Part shown: piece by piece, positions 38,460 to 48,718 of the stretch
Position numbering within the stretch: the stretch's first letter is position 1
Layout of the letters: each line of letters opens with the position of its first letter
NCBI GenBank assembly: GCA_964019335.1
Contig: OZ025738.1
Coordinates: 124,001 to 188,000, forward strand
Direction of reading: 5' to 3'
DNA length: 64,000 nucleotides
Source: Diplonema japonicum
Taxonomy: Eukaryota > Euglenozoa > Diplonemea > Diplonemida > Diplonemidae
The notes under the pieces: generated by a model
What the model was told of the DNA's origin: nothing
What the model saw: the letters and a program-made list of their open reading frames with translations, nothing else
The model's database searches: none
Translations under genes and position numbers: made by a program

Positions 38460-38983
38460 AAAAAAAAAAGAAAAAGAAATATATAGCGCTCGAGTAAAAA
38501 GAAAAAAGAGAAGTACAATTGTTTACTCGGGAGGGGGGCGGGGGGTAGATTGTATTTTCTATCCTTTTTCTTTTCTTCATAACCAGATTGCTTATCGGAA
38601 TAAGAAGAAAAAAAAGAACTACCGCTTGCCCGCTTCAATTTGTTGCTACCGTCAACTAGTGTTGTAGTTTTGACAGCAACATTGTTAAAACAAAATCGAT
38701 AGAAGAGAAAGCGTAATAACACCCAGCAATAACAGCCAGTTGCCAATATAGCCCGCAAATAAAAATAAAAAGGGAGAAAGAAGTGGGTAGCAACGGCCCA
38801 CCGCGGTGGCGTGCCTACCTAATGATGCTCCCCTTTTGGGGTCGTTCCCCGCTACCCACTACAGTGCCTAGCTGACAAAAGTAAAAGAAGGGGGTGGAAG
38901 ACCATCTATAAATCCAAAAACTAAAACTTTCATATTTGTCGTAAGTAAAGGAACGTTTCTTTCTTTTTTTTCTTCTTTGTACC

Positions 38984-39616
38984 TTAAGCCTGTTGTTGAG
39001 GAGCCGTCGGTTGTTCCCCAGCAGGAGGGTAAGCAGGCTCCCCCTTCTGAGGCGGTGTTGAAACAGGTACAGGGACAGGTGCAGGGACAGGTGCTGGTAC
39101 AGGAGTGCCCACAATGTATCCAGGCTGGACTGTCTGAAGCTCTACCTGTTGAGGCTGTTGCTGAGGAGGAGGAATGCTGGGACGGCAGCAGCAGTACCCA
39201 GGGGTCATGTACTGGTGGGAGGCTTGTCTGTGGACCTGGCACATGACACAGAGAGAGCACCAGAATGAGGCACAACAGTCGCGAACCACAGTGCCCTCGA
39301 TCCCGTACTTCTTCCTCGCCTTGTCGCGCATTGCCCAAGAGAACACGAACATGGGGAGGCTTCCTATCAGCCCAAATGTTGCGTACCCCAGGGTCCCCAG
39401 CAGGCACACCCCACAGGACACAGGGATGTTCTTCGTCTCTGCATGGTCCTGGCACACCGCCTCGTAGTAGTTCCCTGTCATGCAGTACCCGCACCACAGG
39501 GTGTCGCAGCAGAGCCCCATGTCCTGGAAGCAGTCGAACAGGCCGTGCTGCCAGTCGTTCCGTTGGTCAAAGGGGGCAGTCGTCGTGGGGGCAGCGGCGG
39601 AAGGTTGCGAAGTCAT
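38984..39616 (-). CDS. PLAC8-family protein, copy C
   Basis: 210 aa, with the same protein sequence as B by eye. Silent DNA markers separate it from B (for example CTTCCTATCAGCCC against CTCCCTATCAACCC near 39361). It is the template-type copy for E, which is identical over the whole gene 3151 bp away. Same PLAC8 core and Pro/Gln-rich tail. Confidence 0.85.
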   Translation of the reverse strand: MTSQPSAAAPTTTAPFDQRNDWQHGLFDCFQDMGLCCDTLWCGYCMTGNYYEAVCQDHAETKNIPVSCGVCLLGTLGYATFGLIGSLPMFVFSWAMRDKARKKYGIEGTVVRDCCASFWCSLCVMCQVHRQASHQYMTPGYCCCRPSIPPPQQQPQQVELQTVQPGYIVGTPVPAPVPAPVPVPVSTPPQKGEPAYPPAGEQPTAPQQQA

Positions 39617-39995
39617 TTTCTTCTTAAAAACCCTGTTATTATTTGTGTTTTTGAGTAAATCGGTTTACAGGGGGGGAAGGTATAAAGAGGTTAGAATAAA
39701 TAGCTTTTCTTCTCGTTTCCTTTTTTTCTTCTTCGTGGAGATAGGGTGAGAAAAGAAAGAAAGGAACGAAGAACAAGAAGAAATTCACTATGACAGGAAA
39801 GTGGTTAGAGGAGGGCTCAAAAAGACCTAAGAGAATCTGATTTAAAAAAGAAAATGGGAGTCTTTTGCTTTTTTTCTTATTTTATCCCATTATCTTTGAT
39901 AGAAAATACGAGCGGAAAGAGGAACTAGCCTTTGCTTGAACGTGCTGCCAAAAAGAAATAAAAAAAAGAAAAGAACAGGTAAACAAAAGAAAAGA

Positions 39996-40042
39996 TATAT
40001 GAGTTAAAGGAAGTCTTTGTGGGACGCCCCCTTGTTCTCATC
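39996..40042 (-). mobile_element. nLTR-2 tail-only copy in PLAC8 spacer C-D
   Basis: The same 45-base tail as at 38411, diverged at a few positions (GTGGGACG in place of CGGGAGACG), in a homologous spacer context. Confidence 0.65.
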
Positions 40043-40195
40043 AAAAAAAAAAGAAATATATAGCGCTCGAGTAAAAAGAAAAAAGAGAAGTACAATTGTT
40101 TACTCGGGAGGGGGGCGGGGGGTAGATTGTATTTTTTATCTTTTCTCTTTTCTTCATAACCAGATTGCTTATCGGAATAAGAAGAAACTCGATAA

Positions 40196-40271
40196 AATTT
40201 CAGTGTGCATGGGGGTGCTCACTGTTCAGGAAGAAATTCACACTAATCGGTCACCGTTCTGCGGTTGCTGA
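40196..40271 (-). mobile_element. nLTR-3 tail-only copy
   Basis: 76 bases matching the 3' end of the element at 4185-4697 (plus strand TCACACTAATCGGTCACCGT, TCTGCGGTTGCTG). 5'-truncated; duplicated as part of the 3151-bp unit at 43347. Confidence 0.7.
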
Positions 40272-40557
40272 AGAAAAGAAAACTAGCTTGCCTGCTTCAA
40301 TATTTGTTGCTAGTTTGTAGTTTTGACAACAACATTGTTAATTCAAAATCGATAGAAGAGAAAGCCTGCACTAAAAAAGACGAAGTGGTTAGCAACGGCC
40401 CACCGCGGTGGCGTGCCTACCTTTCTGATGCTCCCCCTTCTGAAAAAGAAGGGGGTAGAAGACCATCTATAAAATCCCAAAACCGAGTTAAGGATTATAT
40501 CCCTCACATTGTATCGCATACAGTGCTTTTTCTTTCTTCTTTTTTTTTCTTTGTACC

Positions 40558-41175
40558 TCAAACCTGTTGAGGAGCCGTCGGCTGTTCCCCAGCAGGAGGG
40601 TAAGCAGGCTCCCCCTTCTGAGACGGTGTTGAAACAGGTACAGGGACAGGTGCTGGTACAGGAGTGCCCACAATGTATCCAGGCTGGACTGTCTGAAGCT
40701 CTACCTGTTGAGGCTGTTGCTGAGGAGGAGGAATGCTGGGACGGCAGCAGCAGTACCCAGGGGTCATGTACTGGTGGGAGGCTTGTCTGTGGACCTGGCA
40801 CATGACACAGAGAGAGCACCAGAATGAGGCACAACAGTCGCGAACCACAGTGCCCTCGATCCCGTACTTCTTCCTCGCCTTGTCGCGCATTGCCCAAGAG
40901 AACACGAACATGGGGAGGCTCCCTATCAACCCAAATGTTGCGTACCCCAGGGTCCCCAGCAGGCACACCCCACAGGACACAGGGATGTTCTTCGTCTCTG
41001 CATGGTCCTGGCACACCGCCTCGTAGTAGTTCCCTGTCATGCAGTACCCGCACCACAAGGTGTCGCAGCAGAGCCCCATGTCCTGGAAGCAGTCGAACAG
41101 GCCGTGCTGCCAGTCGTTCCGTTGGTCAAAGGGGGCAGTCGTCGTGGGGGCAGCGGCGGAAGGTTGCGAAGTCAT
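40558..41175 (-). CDS. PLAC8-family protein, copy D (recombinant)
   Basis: 205 aa. The N-terminal half matches copy B and the C-terminal half matches copy F: it shares with F the 15-bp deletion in the PVPAP repeat (PAPVPVPVSTPSQKGE), the Ser for Pro change and the ending APQQV, and shares with B the silent marker CTCCCTATCAACCC. This is the hybrid expected from unequal crossing-over between F-type and B-type genes. The PLAC8 core is intact. Confidence 0.85.
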   Translation of the reverse strand: MTSQPSAAAPTTTAPFDQRNDWQHGLFDCFQDMGLCCDTLWCGYCMTGNYYEAVCQDHAETKNIPVSCGVCLLGTLGYATFGLIGSLPMFVFSWAMRDKARKKYGIEGTVVRDCCASFWCSLCVMCQVHRQASHQYMTPGYCCCRPSIPPPQQQPQQVELQTVQPGYIVGTPVPAPVPVPVSTPSQKGEPAYPPAGEQPTAPQQV

Positions 41176-41561
41176 TTTCTTCTTTTCTTTTTCTTTTAAA
41201 AAACCTGTTATTATTTTGTGTTTTTGAGTAAATCGGTTTACAGGGGGGGGGAAAGTATAAAGAGGTTAGAATAAATAGCTTTTTCTTCTCGTTTCCTCTT
41301 TTTCTTTCTTCGTGGAAATAGGGTGAGAAAGAAGAACAAGAAGAAATTCACTATGACAGGAAAGTGGTTAGAGGAGGGCTCAAAAAGACTTAAGAGAATC
41401 TGATTTTAAAAAAAGAAAATGGGAGTCTTTTGCTTTTTTTTTCTTATTTTATCCCATTATCTTTGATAGAAAATACGAGCGGAGAGGAACTAGCCGTTGT
41501 TTGAACGGTGCTGCCAAAAGAAAATAAAAAAAGAAAAGAAGAGGTAAACAAAAGAAAAAAA

Positions 41562-41610
41562 ATATATGAGTTAAAGGAAGTCTTCGGGAGACGCCCCCTT
41601 GTTCTCATCA
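41562..41610 (-). mobile_element. nLTR-2 tail-only copy, duplicate of 38411
   Basis: Identical to the copy at 38411-38459, carried by the 3151-bp duplication. Confidence 0.7.
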
Positions 41611-42134
41611 AAAAAAAAAAGAAAAAGAAATATATAGCGCTCGAGTAAAAAGAAAAAAGAGAAGTACAATTGTTTACTCGGGAGGGGGGCGGGGGGTAGA
41701 TTGTATTTTCTATCCTTTTTCTTTTCTTCATAACCAGATTGCTTATCGGAATAAGAAGAAAAAAAAGAACTACCGCTTGCCCGCTTCAATTTGTTGCTAC
41801 CGTCAACTAGTGTTGTAGTTTTGACAGCAACATTGTTAAAACAAAATCGATAGAAGAGAAAGCGTAATAACACCCAGCAATAACAGCCAGTTGCCAATAT
41901 AGCCCGCAAATAAAAATAAAAAGGGAGAAAGAAGTGGGTAGCAACGGCCCACCGCGGTGGCGTGCCTACCTAATGATGCTCCCCTTTTGGGGTCGTTCCC
42001 CGCTACCCACTACAGTGCCTAGCTGACAAAAGTAAAAGAAGGGGGTGGAAGACCATCTATAAATCCAAAAACTAAAACTTTCATATTTGTCGTAAGTAAA
42101 GGAACGTTTCTTTCTTTTTTTTCTTCTTTGTACC

Positions 42135-42767
42135 TTAAGCCTGTTGTTGAGGAGCCGTCGGTTGTTCCCCAGCAGGAGGGTAAGCAGGCTCCCCCTTCTG
42201 AGGCGGTGTTGAAACAGGTACAGGGACAGGTGCAGGGACAGGTGCTGGTACAGGAGTGCCCACAATGTATCCAGGCTGGACTGTCTGAAGCTCTACCTGT
42301 TGAGGCTGTTGCTGAGGAGGAGGAATGCTGGGACGGCAGCAGCAGTACCCAGGGGTCATGTACTGGTGGGAGGCTTGTCTGTGGACCTGGCACATGACAC
42401 AGAGAGAGCACCAGAATGAGGCACAACAGTCGCGAACCACAGTGCCCTCGATCCCGTACTTCTTCCTCGCCTTGTCGCGCATTGCCCAAGAGAACACGAA
42501 CATGGGGAGGCTTCCTATCAGCCCAAATGTTGCGTACCCCAGGGTCCCCAGCAGGCACACCCCACAGGACACAGGGATGTTCTTCGTCTCTGCATGGTCC
42601 TGGCACACCGCCTCGTAGTAGTTCCCTGTCATGCAGTACCCGCACCACAGGGTGTCGCAGCAGAGCCCCATGTCCTGGAAGCAGTCGAACAGGCCGTGCT
42701 GCCAGTCGTTCCGTTGGTCAAAGGGGGCAGTCGTCGTGGGGGCAGCGGCGGAAGGTTGCGAAGTCAT
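42135..42767 (-). CDS. PLAC8-family protein, copy E
   Basis: 210 aa. A duplicate of copy C displaced by 3151 bp, with the same silent markers and the same flanks. Core motifs as in copy A. Confidence 0.85.
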   Translation of the reverse strand: MTSQPSAAAPTTTAPFDQRNDWQHGLFDCFQDMGLCCDTLWCGYCMTGNYYEAVCQDHAETKNIPVSCGVCLLGTLGYATFGLIGSLPMFVFSWAMRDKARKKYGIEGTVVRDCCASFWCSLCVMCQVHRQASHQYMTPGYCCCRPSIPPPQQQPQQVELQTVQPGYIVGTPVPAPVPAPVPVPVSTPPQKGEPAYPPAGEQPTAPQQQA

Positions 42768-43146
42768 TTTCTTCTTAAAAACCCTGTTATTATTTGTGTT
42801 TTTGAGTAAATCGGTTTACAGGGGGGGAAGGTATAAAGAGGTTAGAATAAATAGCTTTTCTTCTCGTTTCCTTTTTTTCTTCTTCGTGGAGATAGGGTGA
42901 GAAAAGAAAGAAAGGAACGAAGAACAAGAAGAAATTCACTATGACAGGAAAGTGGTTAGAGGAGGGCTCAAAAAGACCTAAGAGAATCTGATTTAAAAAA
43001 GAAAATGGGAGTCTTTTGCTTTTTTTCTTATTTTATCCCATTATCTTTGATAGAAAATACGAGCGGAAAGAGGAACTAGCCTTTGCTTGAACGTGCTGCC
43101 AAAAAGAAATAAAAAAAAGAAAAGAACAGGTAAACAAAAGAAAAGA

Positions 43147-43193
43147 TATATGAGTTAAAGGAAGTCTTTGTGGGACGCCCCCTTGTTCTCATC
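43147..43193 (-). mobile_element. nLTR-2 tail-only copy, duplicate of 39996
   Basis: Identical to the copy at 39996-40042, carried by the 3151-bp duplication. Confidence 0.65.
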
Positions 43194-43346
43194 AAAAAAA
43201 AAAGAAATATATAGCGCTCGAGTAAAAAGAAAAAAGAGAAGTACAATTGTTTACTCGGGAGGGGGGCGGGGGGTAGATTGTATTTTTTATCTTTTCTCTT
43301 TTCTTCATAACCAGATTGCTTATCGGAATAAGAAGAAACTCGATAA

Positions 43347-43422
43347 AATTTCAGTGTGCATGGGGGTGCTCACTGTTCAGGAAGAAATTCACACTAATCG
43401 GTCACCGTTCTGCGGTTGCTGA
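43347..43422 (-). mobile_element. nLTR-3 tail-only copy, duplicate of 40196
   Basis: Identical to the copy at 40196-40271, carried by the 3151-bp duplication. Confidence 0.7.
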
Positions 43423-43708
43423 AGAAAAGAAAACTAGCTTGCCTGCTTCAATATTTGTTGCTAGTTTGTAGTTTTGACAACAACATTGTTAATTCAAAAT
43501 CGATAGAAGAGAAAGCCTGCACTAAAAAAGACGAAGTGGTTAGCAACGGCCCACCGCGGTGGCGTGCCTACCTTTCTGATGCTCCCCCTTCTGAAAAAGA
43601 AGGGGGTAGAAGACCATCTATAAAATCCCAAAACCGAGTTAAGGATTATATCCCTCACATTGTATCGCATACAGTGCTTTTTCTTTCTTCTTTTTTTTTC
43701 TTTGTACC

Positions 43709-44311
43709 TCAAACCTGTTGAGGAGCCGTCGGCTGTTCCCCAGCAGGAGGGTAAGCAGGCTCCCCCTTCTGAGACGGTGTTGAAACAGGTACAGGGACAG
43801 GTGCTGGTACAGGAGTGCCCACAATGTATCCAGGCTGGACTGTCTGAAGCTCTACCTGTTGAGGCTGTTGCTGAGGAGGAGGAATGCTGGGACGGCAGCA
43901 GCAGTACCCAGGGGTCATGTACTGGTGGGAGGCTTGTCTGTGGACCTGGCACATGACACAGAGAGAGCACCAGAATGAGGCACAACAGTCGCGAACCACA
44001 GTGCCCTCGATCCCGTACTTCTTCCTCGCCTTGTCGCGCATTGCCCAAGAGAACACGAACATGGGGAGGCTTCCTATCAGCCCAAATGTTGCGTACCCCA
44101 GGGTCCCCAGCAGGCACACCCCACAGGACACAGGGATGTTCTTCGTCTCTGCATGGTCCTGGCACACCGCCTCGTAGTAGTTCCCTGTCATGCAGTACCC
44201 GCACCACAGGGTGTCGCAGCAGAGCCCCATGTCCTGGAAGCAGTCGAACAGGCCGTGCTGCCAGTCGTTCCGTTGGTCAAAGGGGGCAGTCGTCGTGGGG
44301 GCAGCGGACAT
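43709..44311 (-). CDS. PLAC8-family protein, copy F
   Basis: 200 aa beginning MSAAPTTTAP, so it lacks the five extra residues found in B-E. The 3' half is the same as D (short PVPAP repeat, ending APQQV); the 5' half carries the C/E-type markers. Its upstream flank is unique, marking the right border of the duplicated array. PLAC8 core intact. Confidence 0.85.
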   Translation of the reverse strand: MSAAPTTTAPFDQRNDWQHGLFDCFQDMGLCCDTLWCGYCMTGNYYEAVCQDHAETKNIPVSCGVCLLGTLGYATFGLIGSLPMFVFSWAMRDKARKKYGIEGTVVRDCCASFWCSLCVMCQVHRQASHQYMTPGYCCCRPSIPPPQQQPQQVELQTVQPGYIVGTPVPAPVPVPVSTPSQKGEPAYPPAGEQPTAPQQV

Positions 44312-45283
44312 TTTTCTTTTTTTTTTTTTGAAATCTGTTTTTTATACAATTGTTTTTCTTTCTTTTTAGTTTCAGCGAAAAACAAAGAATGAGAAAAGAG
44401 AAACAAAATGAGGGGCGGGGAGGGGGGAGGGGGGGAGGGGAACTCAAAGTAAAAGACAAGTCCCACTTGAGGGCTGCCTCTAGGAGTGAGTTTCAATTAA
44501 TTTTGCTCTCTTGGCTTGCTCCGTCCAAGGATGGGTACAACCTTGTACTGTCTCTCTAGAAGCTTGTAAAAAAAAAAAATAAAAAAAATATAAAAGGAAC
44601 GTTCGGAAGGAGAGACCTTGTAGTGTGCAGTGTGCACACACAGCCAAAGCAGGGCTGCCAGTACTGCCCACGCGACTGTACTCCCATCCCATAAAAGTTA
44701 AAAAAAGAAAAGAAAAAAACGAGAAAAAAAAAAAGAAGAAGAAGAACATACACTTTTCTTTCTTTCTTTTCTTCTCCTTCTAGAAGGAAAAGGCGGCCTT
44801 CGCACCGGGTAAACCAAACCACCAAAACCCCAAAGAACTCCTCGGTACTTCTTCTTTTTCTTTTCGTTTTCGCTTTTGTTTTATATAATCATAAATAAAT
44901 ATATATAAAAACAACCCCAAAGAACACCATGCGTCGGATAATGTAAAAAGCCACCTCGTTTAATTCCTATTCTCAATCTCGCGTTTTTCTTTTTTTTGCT
45001 GTTAAAAAAAAGGGAAAGGAAAACGGAAAAACAAAAAAAAAAGAAAAATATTTATGACACAATCCTTTTTTTTTAAATCTTTCTTTTTATTAGTCCCGGG
45101 TGGTATCTATTTTTTCTTTTTTTTTTTTTTTTCTTTTTTTTTTTTTGCACTTTTGAGGAAAAAAAAAAAAGAAAAAAAAAGTCAAGTAAATTTCTTTTTT
45201 TAAAAAGAGAGGGAGAACAACATAACTGGTATGACTTTTTTTATTCTTTTTTTTTTTTTTTTTTGTAACTTGTAAACATTTTT
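44312..45283. other. Intergenic spacer right of the PLAC8 array
   Basis: Low-complexity A/T/G-rich sequence without a supported gene. The frames on the minus strand around 44480-44825 are Phe/Lys-rich translations of T and A runs. Confidence 0.6.
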
Positions 45284-45985
45284 CTAAACAGCCTCGGCAG
45301 GCGGTGCTGTACCATGTACGGGCTGGGGGTGGTACTGTTGTGGTGGAACAGAGTATGCCGGTTGCTGCTGAGGCGCAGGATAACCCTGCTGCTGAGGCGG
45401 AGGCGCCGGGTAACCCCCCTGCTGAGGCGCAGGATAACCCTGCTGCTGAGGCGGAGGTGCAGGATAACCCCCCTGCTGCTTTGGGTAAGGACCGGGCTGC
45501 CCCTGAACAGGCTGGCCCTGAGAAGGCTGCCCTTGAACATACCCATTCTGAGCTACCACGGCAGGCTGGTACTGAATGTTGGGTTTGCAACAGCAGTACC
45601 CAGGGCTGAGGCTATGCTTGGAAGCTTCACGGTGCACCTGGCAAAGGACGCACGCAGAACACCAGAAAGAAGCACAGAAATCCTGGCAGCAGTCCCCGGC
45701 TATACCATACTTCCCTCTAGTTTTGCTGCGCATGCACCATGCAAAGGCCATCAGAGGCAAGTTGCCTATCAAAGGGCTCACCCAGTAAAAACCCAAACCG
45801 AGTACCAAACAACCACAGGCTATGGGGCAGTTCGTCGCGTATGCCCTGCTGTTGTACAAAGACTCGTAGTAGTTCCCAGTCATGCATAACGCGCACCAGC
45901 AAGTGTCGCAGCAAAGCCCTGTGTCATCGAAACACCCGCACAGGCCGGCTTCCCAAGCTTTACTCTGAAACGGTGCGTTAGCCAT
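45284..45985 (-). CDS. Divergent PLAC8-family protein with GYPAPPPQQQ repeats
   Basis: 233 aa from the ATG at 45985, following an acceptor-like tract (TTTTTTCAATACAAG, AG near 46010). The PLAC8 core is complete: LCGCFDDTGLCCDTCWCALC, GNYYESL, a hydrophobic segment, RSKTRGKYGIAG, DFCASFWCSACVLCQVHREA. The tail is a proline-rich repeat, GYPAPPPQQQ alternating with GYPAPQQ, preceded by QGQPSQGQPVQGQPGP. It is clearly paralogous to copies A-F but well diverged, so it is an older duplicate. The polypyrimidine tract of its acceptor abuts the end of the YR retroelement at 46067. Confidence 0.85.
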   Translation of the reverse strand: MANAPFQSKAWEAGLCGCFDDTGLCCDTCWCALCMTGNYYESLYNSRAYATNCPIACGCLVLGLGFYWVSPLIGNLPLMAFAWCMRSKTRGKYGIAGDCCQDFCASFWCSACVLCQVHREASKHSLSPGYCCCKPNIQYQPAVVAQNGYVQGQPSQGQPVQGQPGPYPKQQGGYPAPPPQQQGYPAPQQGGYPAPPPQQQGYPAPQQQPAYSVPPQQYHPQPVHGTAPPAEAV

Positions 45986-46084
45986 TTTCTTTTTTTTCTT
46001 TTCCCTTTTGAAAGCTTGTATTGAAAAAATGTTGTTGAAAAAAAAAAAAAGAAAGAAAAAAGAAAAAACTAGTTTGGCGCTCCA

Positions 46085-46105
46085 TTTGTTTGTGCGCACG
46101 AGCGG
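46085..46105. repeat. 21-bp direct repeat, left copy of YR element
   Basis: Contains GTTTGTGCGCACGAGCGG; an exact 21-base match to 48698-48718 at a distance of 2613 bp. Confidence 0.85.
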
Positions 46106-46228
46106 TCCACTTATGAACACGCCCCCCCCCTCCCCGCCGCGTGTCCCTTAGATCACAGATTCGTCTTAGCGAACCTTGGCCAGGAGTGGGGTGAGCCGCC
46201 AGCGCGCTCGTGCCAAGGAAAAAACATG

Positions 46229-46856
46229 TCACAACCTAGTGTACGCATCCGCCGGGTTCTCCCGGGACCTCACGTAGAACCCAGACACCTCGCTTTGCGC
46301 CTCCTCCGCGATCTCTCGGCCCTGGCACAGCATCTCGAGGCCTTCCGCCAAGCACCAAGAACGACAGTGCTGTCGATACCCACGTGAAGCACCACGTTCC
46401 GGAGACCCAACACCCGAAAAGCAAATTCTAGCAGTTCCAGCAGGGCATACATCTTCAATCGAGCAATGGCCGCTCCCGCCAAGGCTCGCGGTATACGTCC
46501 CCACCTGACGGTCTCTTCCCGTCGAGCATTAGCATGCAGCACCACCCCGTCAAGCTGGCATCCGTGAAGGCCTCGAGCCTTACTGTAGGTCGCTCGGCCC
46601 ACCGCTTCCATTCGTTCTGTCTCAACTCTTCGAAAGCGGCCCGCAACGCACGTTGCACCGACGCTGGTATCATTATGAGTGTAGTCCAAAAACCCGCTCG
46701 ACTAGCAGCATCGAGGTCCTTGCCTTTGCATACACCCGACATCCACCTAAGGATGGACTTGAACCTGAAAAGAGGGAGGGCCAGCGCATGAGCTCGCCAA
46801 AGTACAAGACCGCAGAGCCTCCACCACCTCCGAAGCTGTAGGGGTCTGTCAAACAC
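46229..46856 (-). pseudogene. RT C-terminus and RNase H of YR retroelement, frameshifted
   Basis: The frame from 46856 holds an RT connection-like part (LRRWWRLCGLVLWRAHALAL, FRFKSILRWMSG) and the first RNase H strand, VRLEAFTDASLTGWCCMLM. After a frameshift come IARLKMYALLELLEFAFRVL and VVLHVGIDSTVVLGAW (frame from 46689), then SEVSGFYVRSRENPADAYTR (frame from 46504). The last motif is typical of the end of LTR and YR retroelement RNase H domains. The RT palm with its catalytic Asp pair is absent. Confidence 0.65.
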
Positions 46857-47646
46857 GAAGCTCCTGAAACAGCCGGTGTTCGGGCAACCTCGGTTGCGTG
46901 TCCATCCACAACAGGAACTTGTCGATCTGCTTGTTCTGTGAACTTAAGACCAGGCTCTGGCCGCGACTGCTCAGGTCGGTTTTGCCCCCCACAAAGGGAA
47001 GCATCACCGAACCTTTCGGGGTGTCGTGATGTCCCTGCTCCACGTGCTTGACTAGGAGATTCTTCAAGTCGACCCACCGGCACACCGAAGCCAGCTGGAG
47101 GCTCAAGGCCCCCGCCAAGATGCCTCTCTTGGGGATCACCTCCTTCACTGCGGACATGGTCGGCACCCGGGCCATCTTGTCCTCGTGCGCGGAGTGGTCC
47201 GAGAGTTTTCGACTCAGGGATCGCCAAGAAGAAGTTGAAAAGGGGACCTCTCCGCCTGGCTGAAGTACGTCATATACTGCAGAGCCGAACTCGGGCTGAG
47301 GCGCTTCTCGTCGCGTAGACGCTGCACCCACATCGCAAAGCACATCTCCTTTGACAGGTGTGGCTGAATCCTCTGGAGTTGCTCGCGGAAGGCCTCCGAT
47401 CTTCGCATCACTGAGAGAAAAGCCTGACCCTTGTAAGCGGTGGACATCGTCTTTAGCGTGTTCTGCCGTAGCTCTGGAACTTCGCTCCCGTCGACAGAGT
47501 CCTTCTTGCGGATGGTTCCGCCACGGAGAAGATCGCTCCATGGGGAATCGGAAAGCGTTATAGTTGGAAGAGAGGAAGGAGGAGAGGGATTTTTTGATTG
47601 GGGAAGGAGGGGTTTGGGTTTCGGGGAGAGTGAGGCCGCGGCTCAC
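46849..47646 (-). pseudogene. Tyrosine recombinase of YR retroelement, frameshifted
   Basis: An N-terminal SAM-like part lies in one frame (47447: RSEAFREQLQRIQPHLSKEM, LSPSSALQYMTYFSQAERSP). The catalytic part lies in another (from about 47230: ILAGALSLQLASVCRWVDLK, then GSVMLPFVGGKTD and GQSLVL). The Arg in VCRWVDL fits the box I Arg of the family. The box II H-x-x-R and the nucleophilic Tyr are not visible, so the C-terminus is lost. Confidence 0.55.
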
Positions 47647-47673
47647 TTTTTTGGAGTCGAGAAACTTCCCAAC

Positions 47674-48697
47674 CTAGTCCCTCTTAGGGGTTCCACCTTG
47701 CCTGTTTCTCAACCTGTCTGCTTCCCTCTCCCTCTCCCGATCCTTCTTCAAGACCTCAAGCACGGCCTCCGTAGAGTTCATGTGCTTAAATGTAAGCCGT
47801 AGCTTTTTATCGGAGAAGTCCTCCCAGTGTGACCCGAAGAGATACCCCTCGTAAGCGCGGGCCTTCTGAATCCCGAGCCGGAAATTCTGGCCACACTCCG
47901 TGAGCACGCGCAGAGCTTCAAGCCGTAGCATGTAACTGTGCAGCGTCGGAAGTAGATCCTTAGACCATTTGCCTTCCTCGTCGCGAGCTACCCGTAGGTA
48001 GTGCCAGATCCGTGGCAACCCGCGTTGGCGTCACTCTCCGGCTTGTCCACGAAAGGACCGTAACGCAACGCGATCGCGGACAGGATTGCGTCTACCCCCG
48101 AAGGGCAATATCCAAGTAGGGGACCCACTCCACGACCCGCCGAATATCCAGGTCAAACGGGACCCTGGTCCTCTTCTCCTTGCGCAGAGCCGTTAATTCG
48201 GCCTCCAGCGCTTCATGCTTCAGGGCCATCGCGTCGTTCCTCGCCACCATCAGCTGCACCAAACGGCGTACCGTCGGATCAGCGTGGCTTTCCGCCTCCG
48301 TCAGCAAGTCTACCTCAGCGACCCCGCCAGTGTCCGTCATTTCCTCGCGCTCCTCGTCCTCCCCTTCCGCATGATCTGCCCCCTCGTCGGTGACAACTAA
48401 GTCAGCCCCATTGTCAACTTCCCAGCAACACGGAGGGCAAACCCAAAGCTCCTCTGAACTCGTGGGCAACTCGAAGCGCACCCGTAGGGCCTTCGTTTTC
48501 ATTTTTGCCCGTAGGCACTCGGGGGGTCCCCCACGCGTCCGCACCTCGCGCAATGGTTACCCAGATCATGGGCCCTGTCGCACGAGGGGAAGAACACACA
48601 GTCGTGACCGTGTTTCGGGGGTAGCCGAAGGAGGATATGTCGATGTCTCGACGTCCGTCCACTTAACCTTCCCTAGTTCGAACTCGTCCCTTGACAT
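47674..48697 (-). pseudogene. Gag-like ORF of YR retroelement, frameshifted
   Basis: The ATG at 48697 touches the right 21-bp repeat. Coding-like sequence continues through three frames. The second frame contains a zinc-knuckle-like HDCVFFPSCDRAHDLGNHC followed by ARC; next come WVCPPCCWEV, an acidic region and a helical MVARNDAMALKHEALEAELT; the last frame (48018-47674) has LLPTLHSYMLRLEALRVLTE. No function beyond a Gag-like role is inferred. Confidence 0.5.
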
Positions 48698-48718
48698 TTT
48701 GTTTGTGCGCACGAGCGG
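48698..48718. repeat. 21-bp direct repeat, right copy of YR element
   Basis: Exact match to 46085-46105; followed by the right half of the solo repeat sequence to about 48790. Confidence 0.85.

Larger units (their letters stand above)
37900..44100. repeat. 3151-bp tandem duplication spanning PLAC8 copies B-right to F-left
   Basis: Genes and spacers repeat at exactly 3151 bp: start of B/D (38024/41175), all of C/E (38984-39616 / 42135-42767), end of D/F (40558/43709), and all spacer motifs. By eye the two units are essentially identical outside the crossover genes. The limits given are approximate because the breakpoints lie inside PLAC8 coding sequence. Confidence 0.9.
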
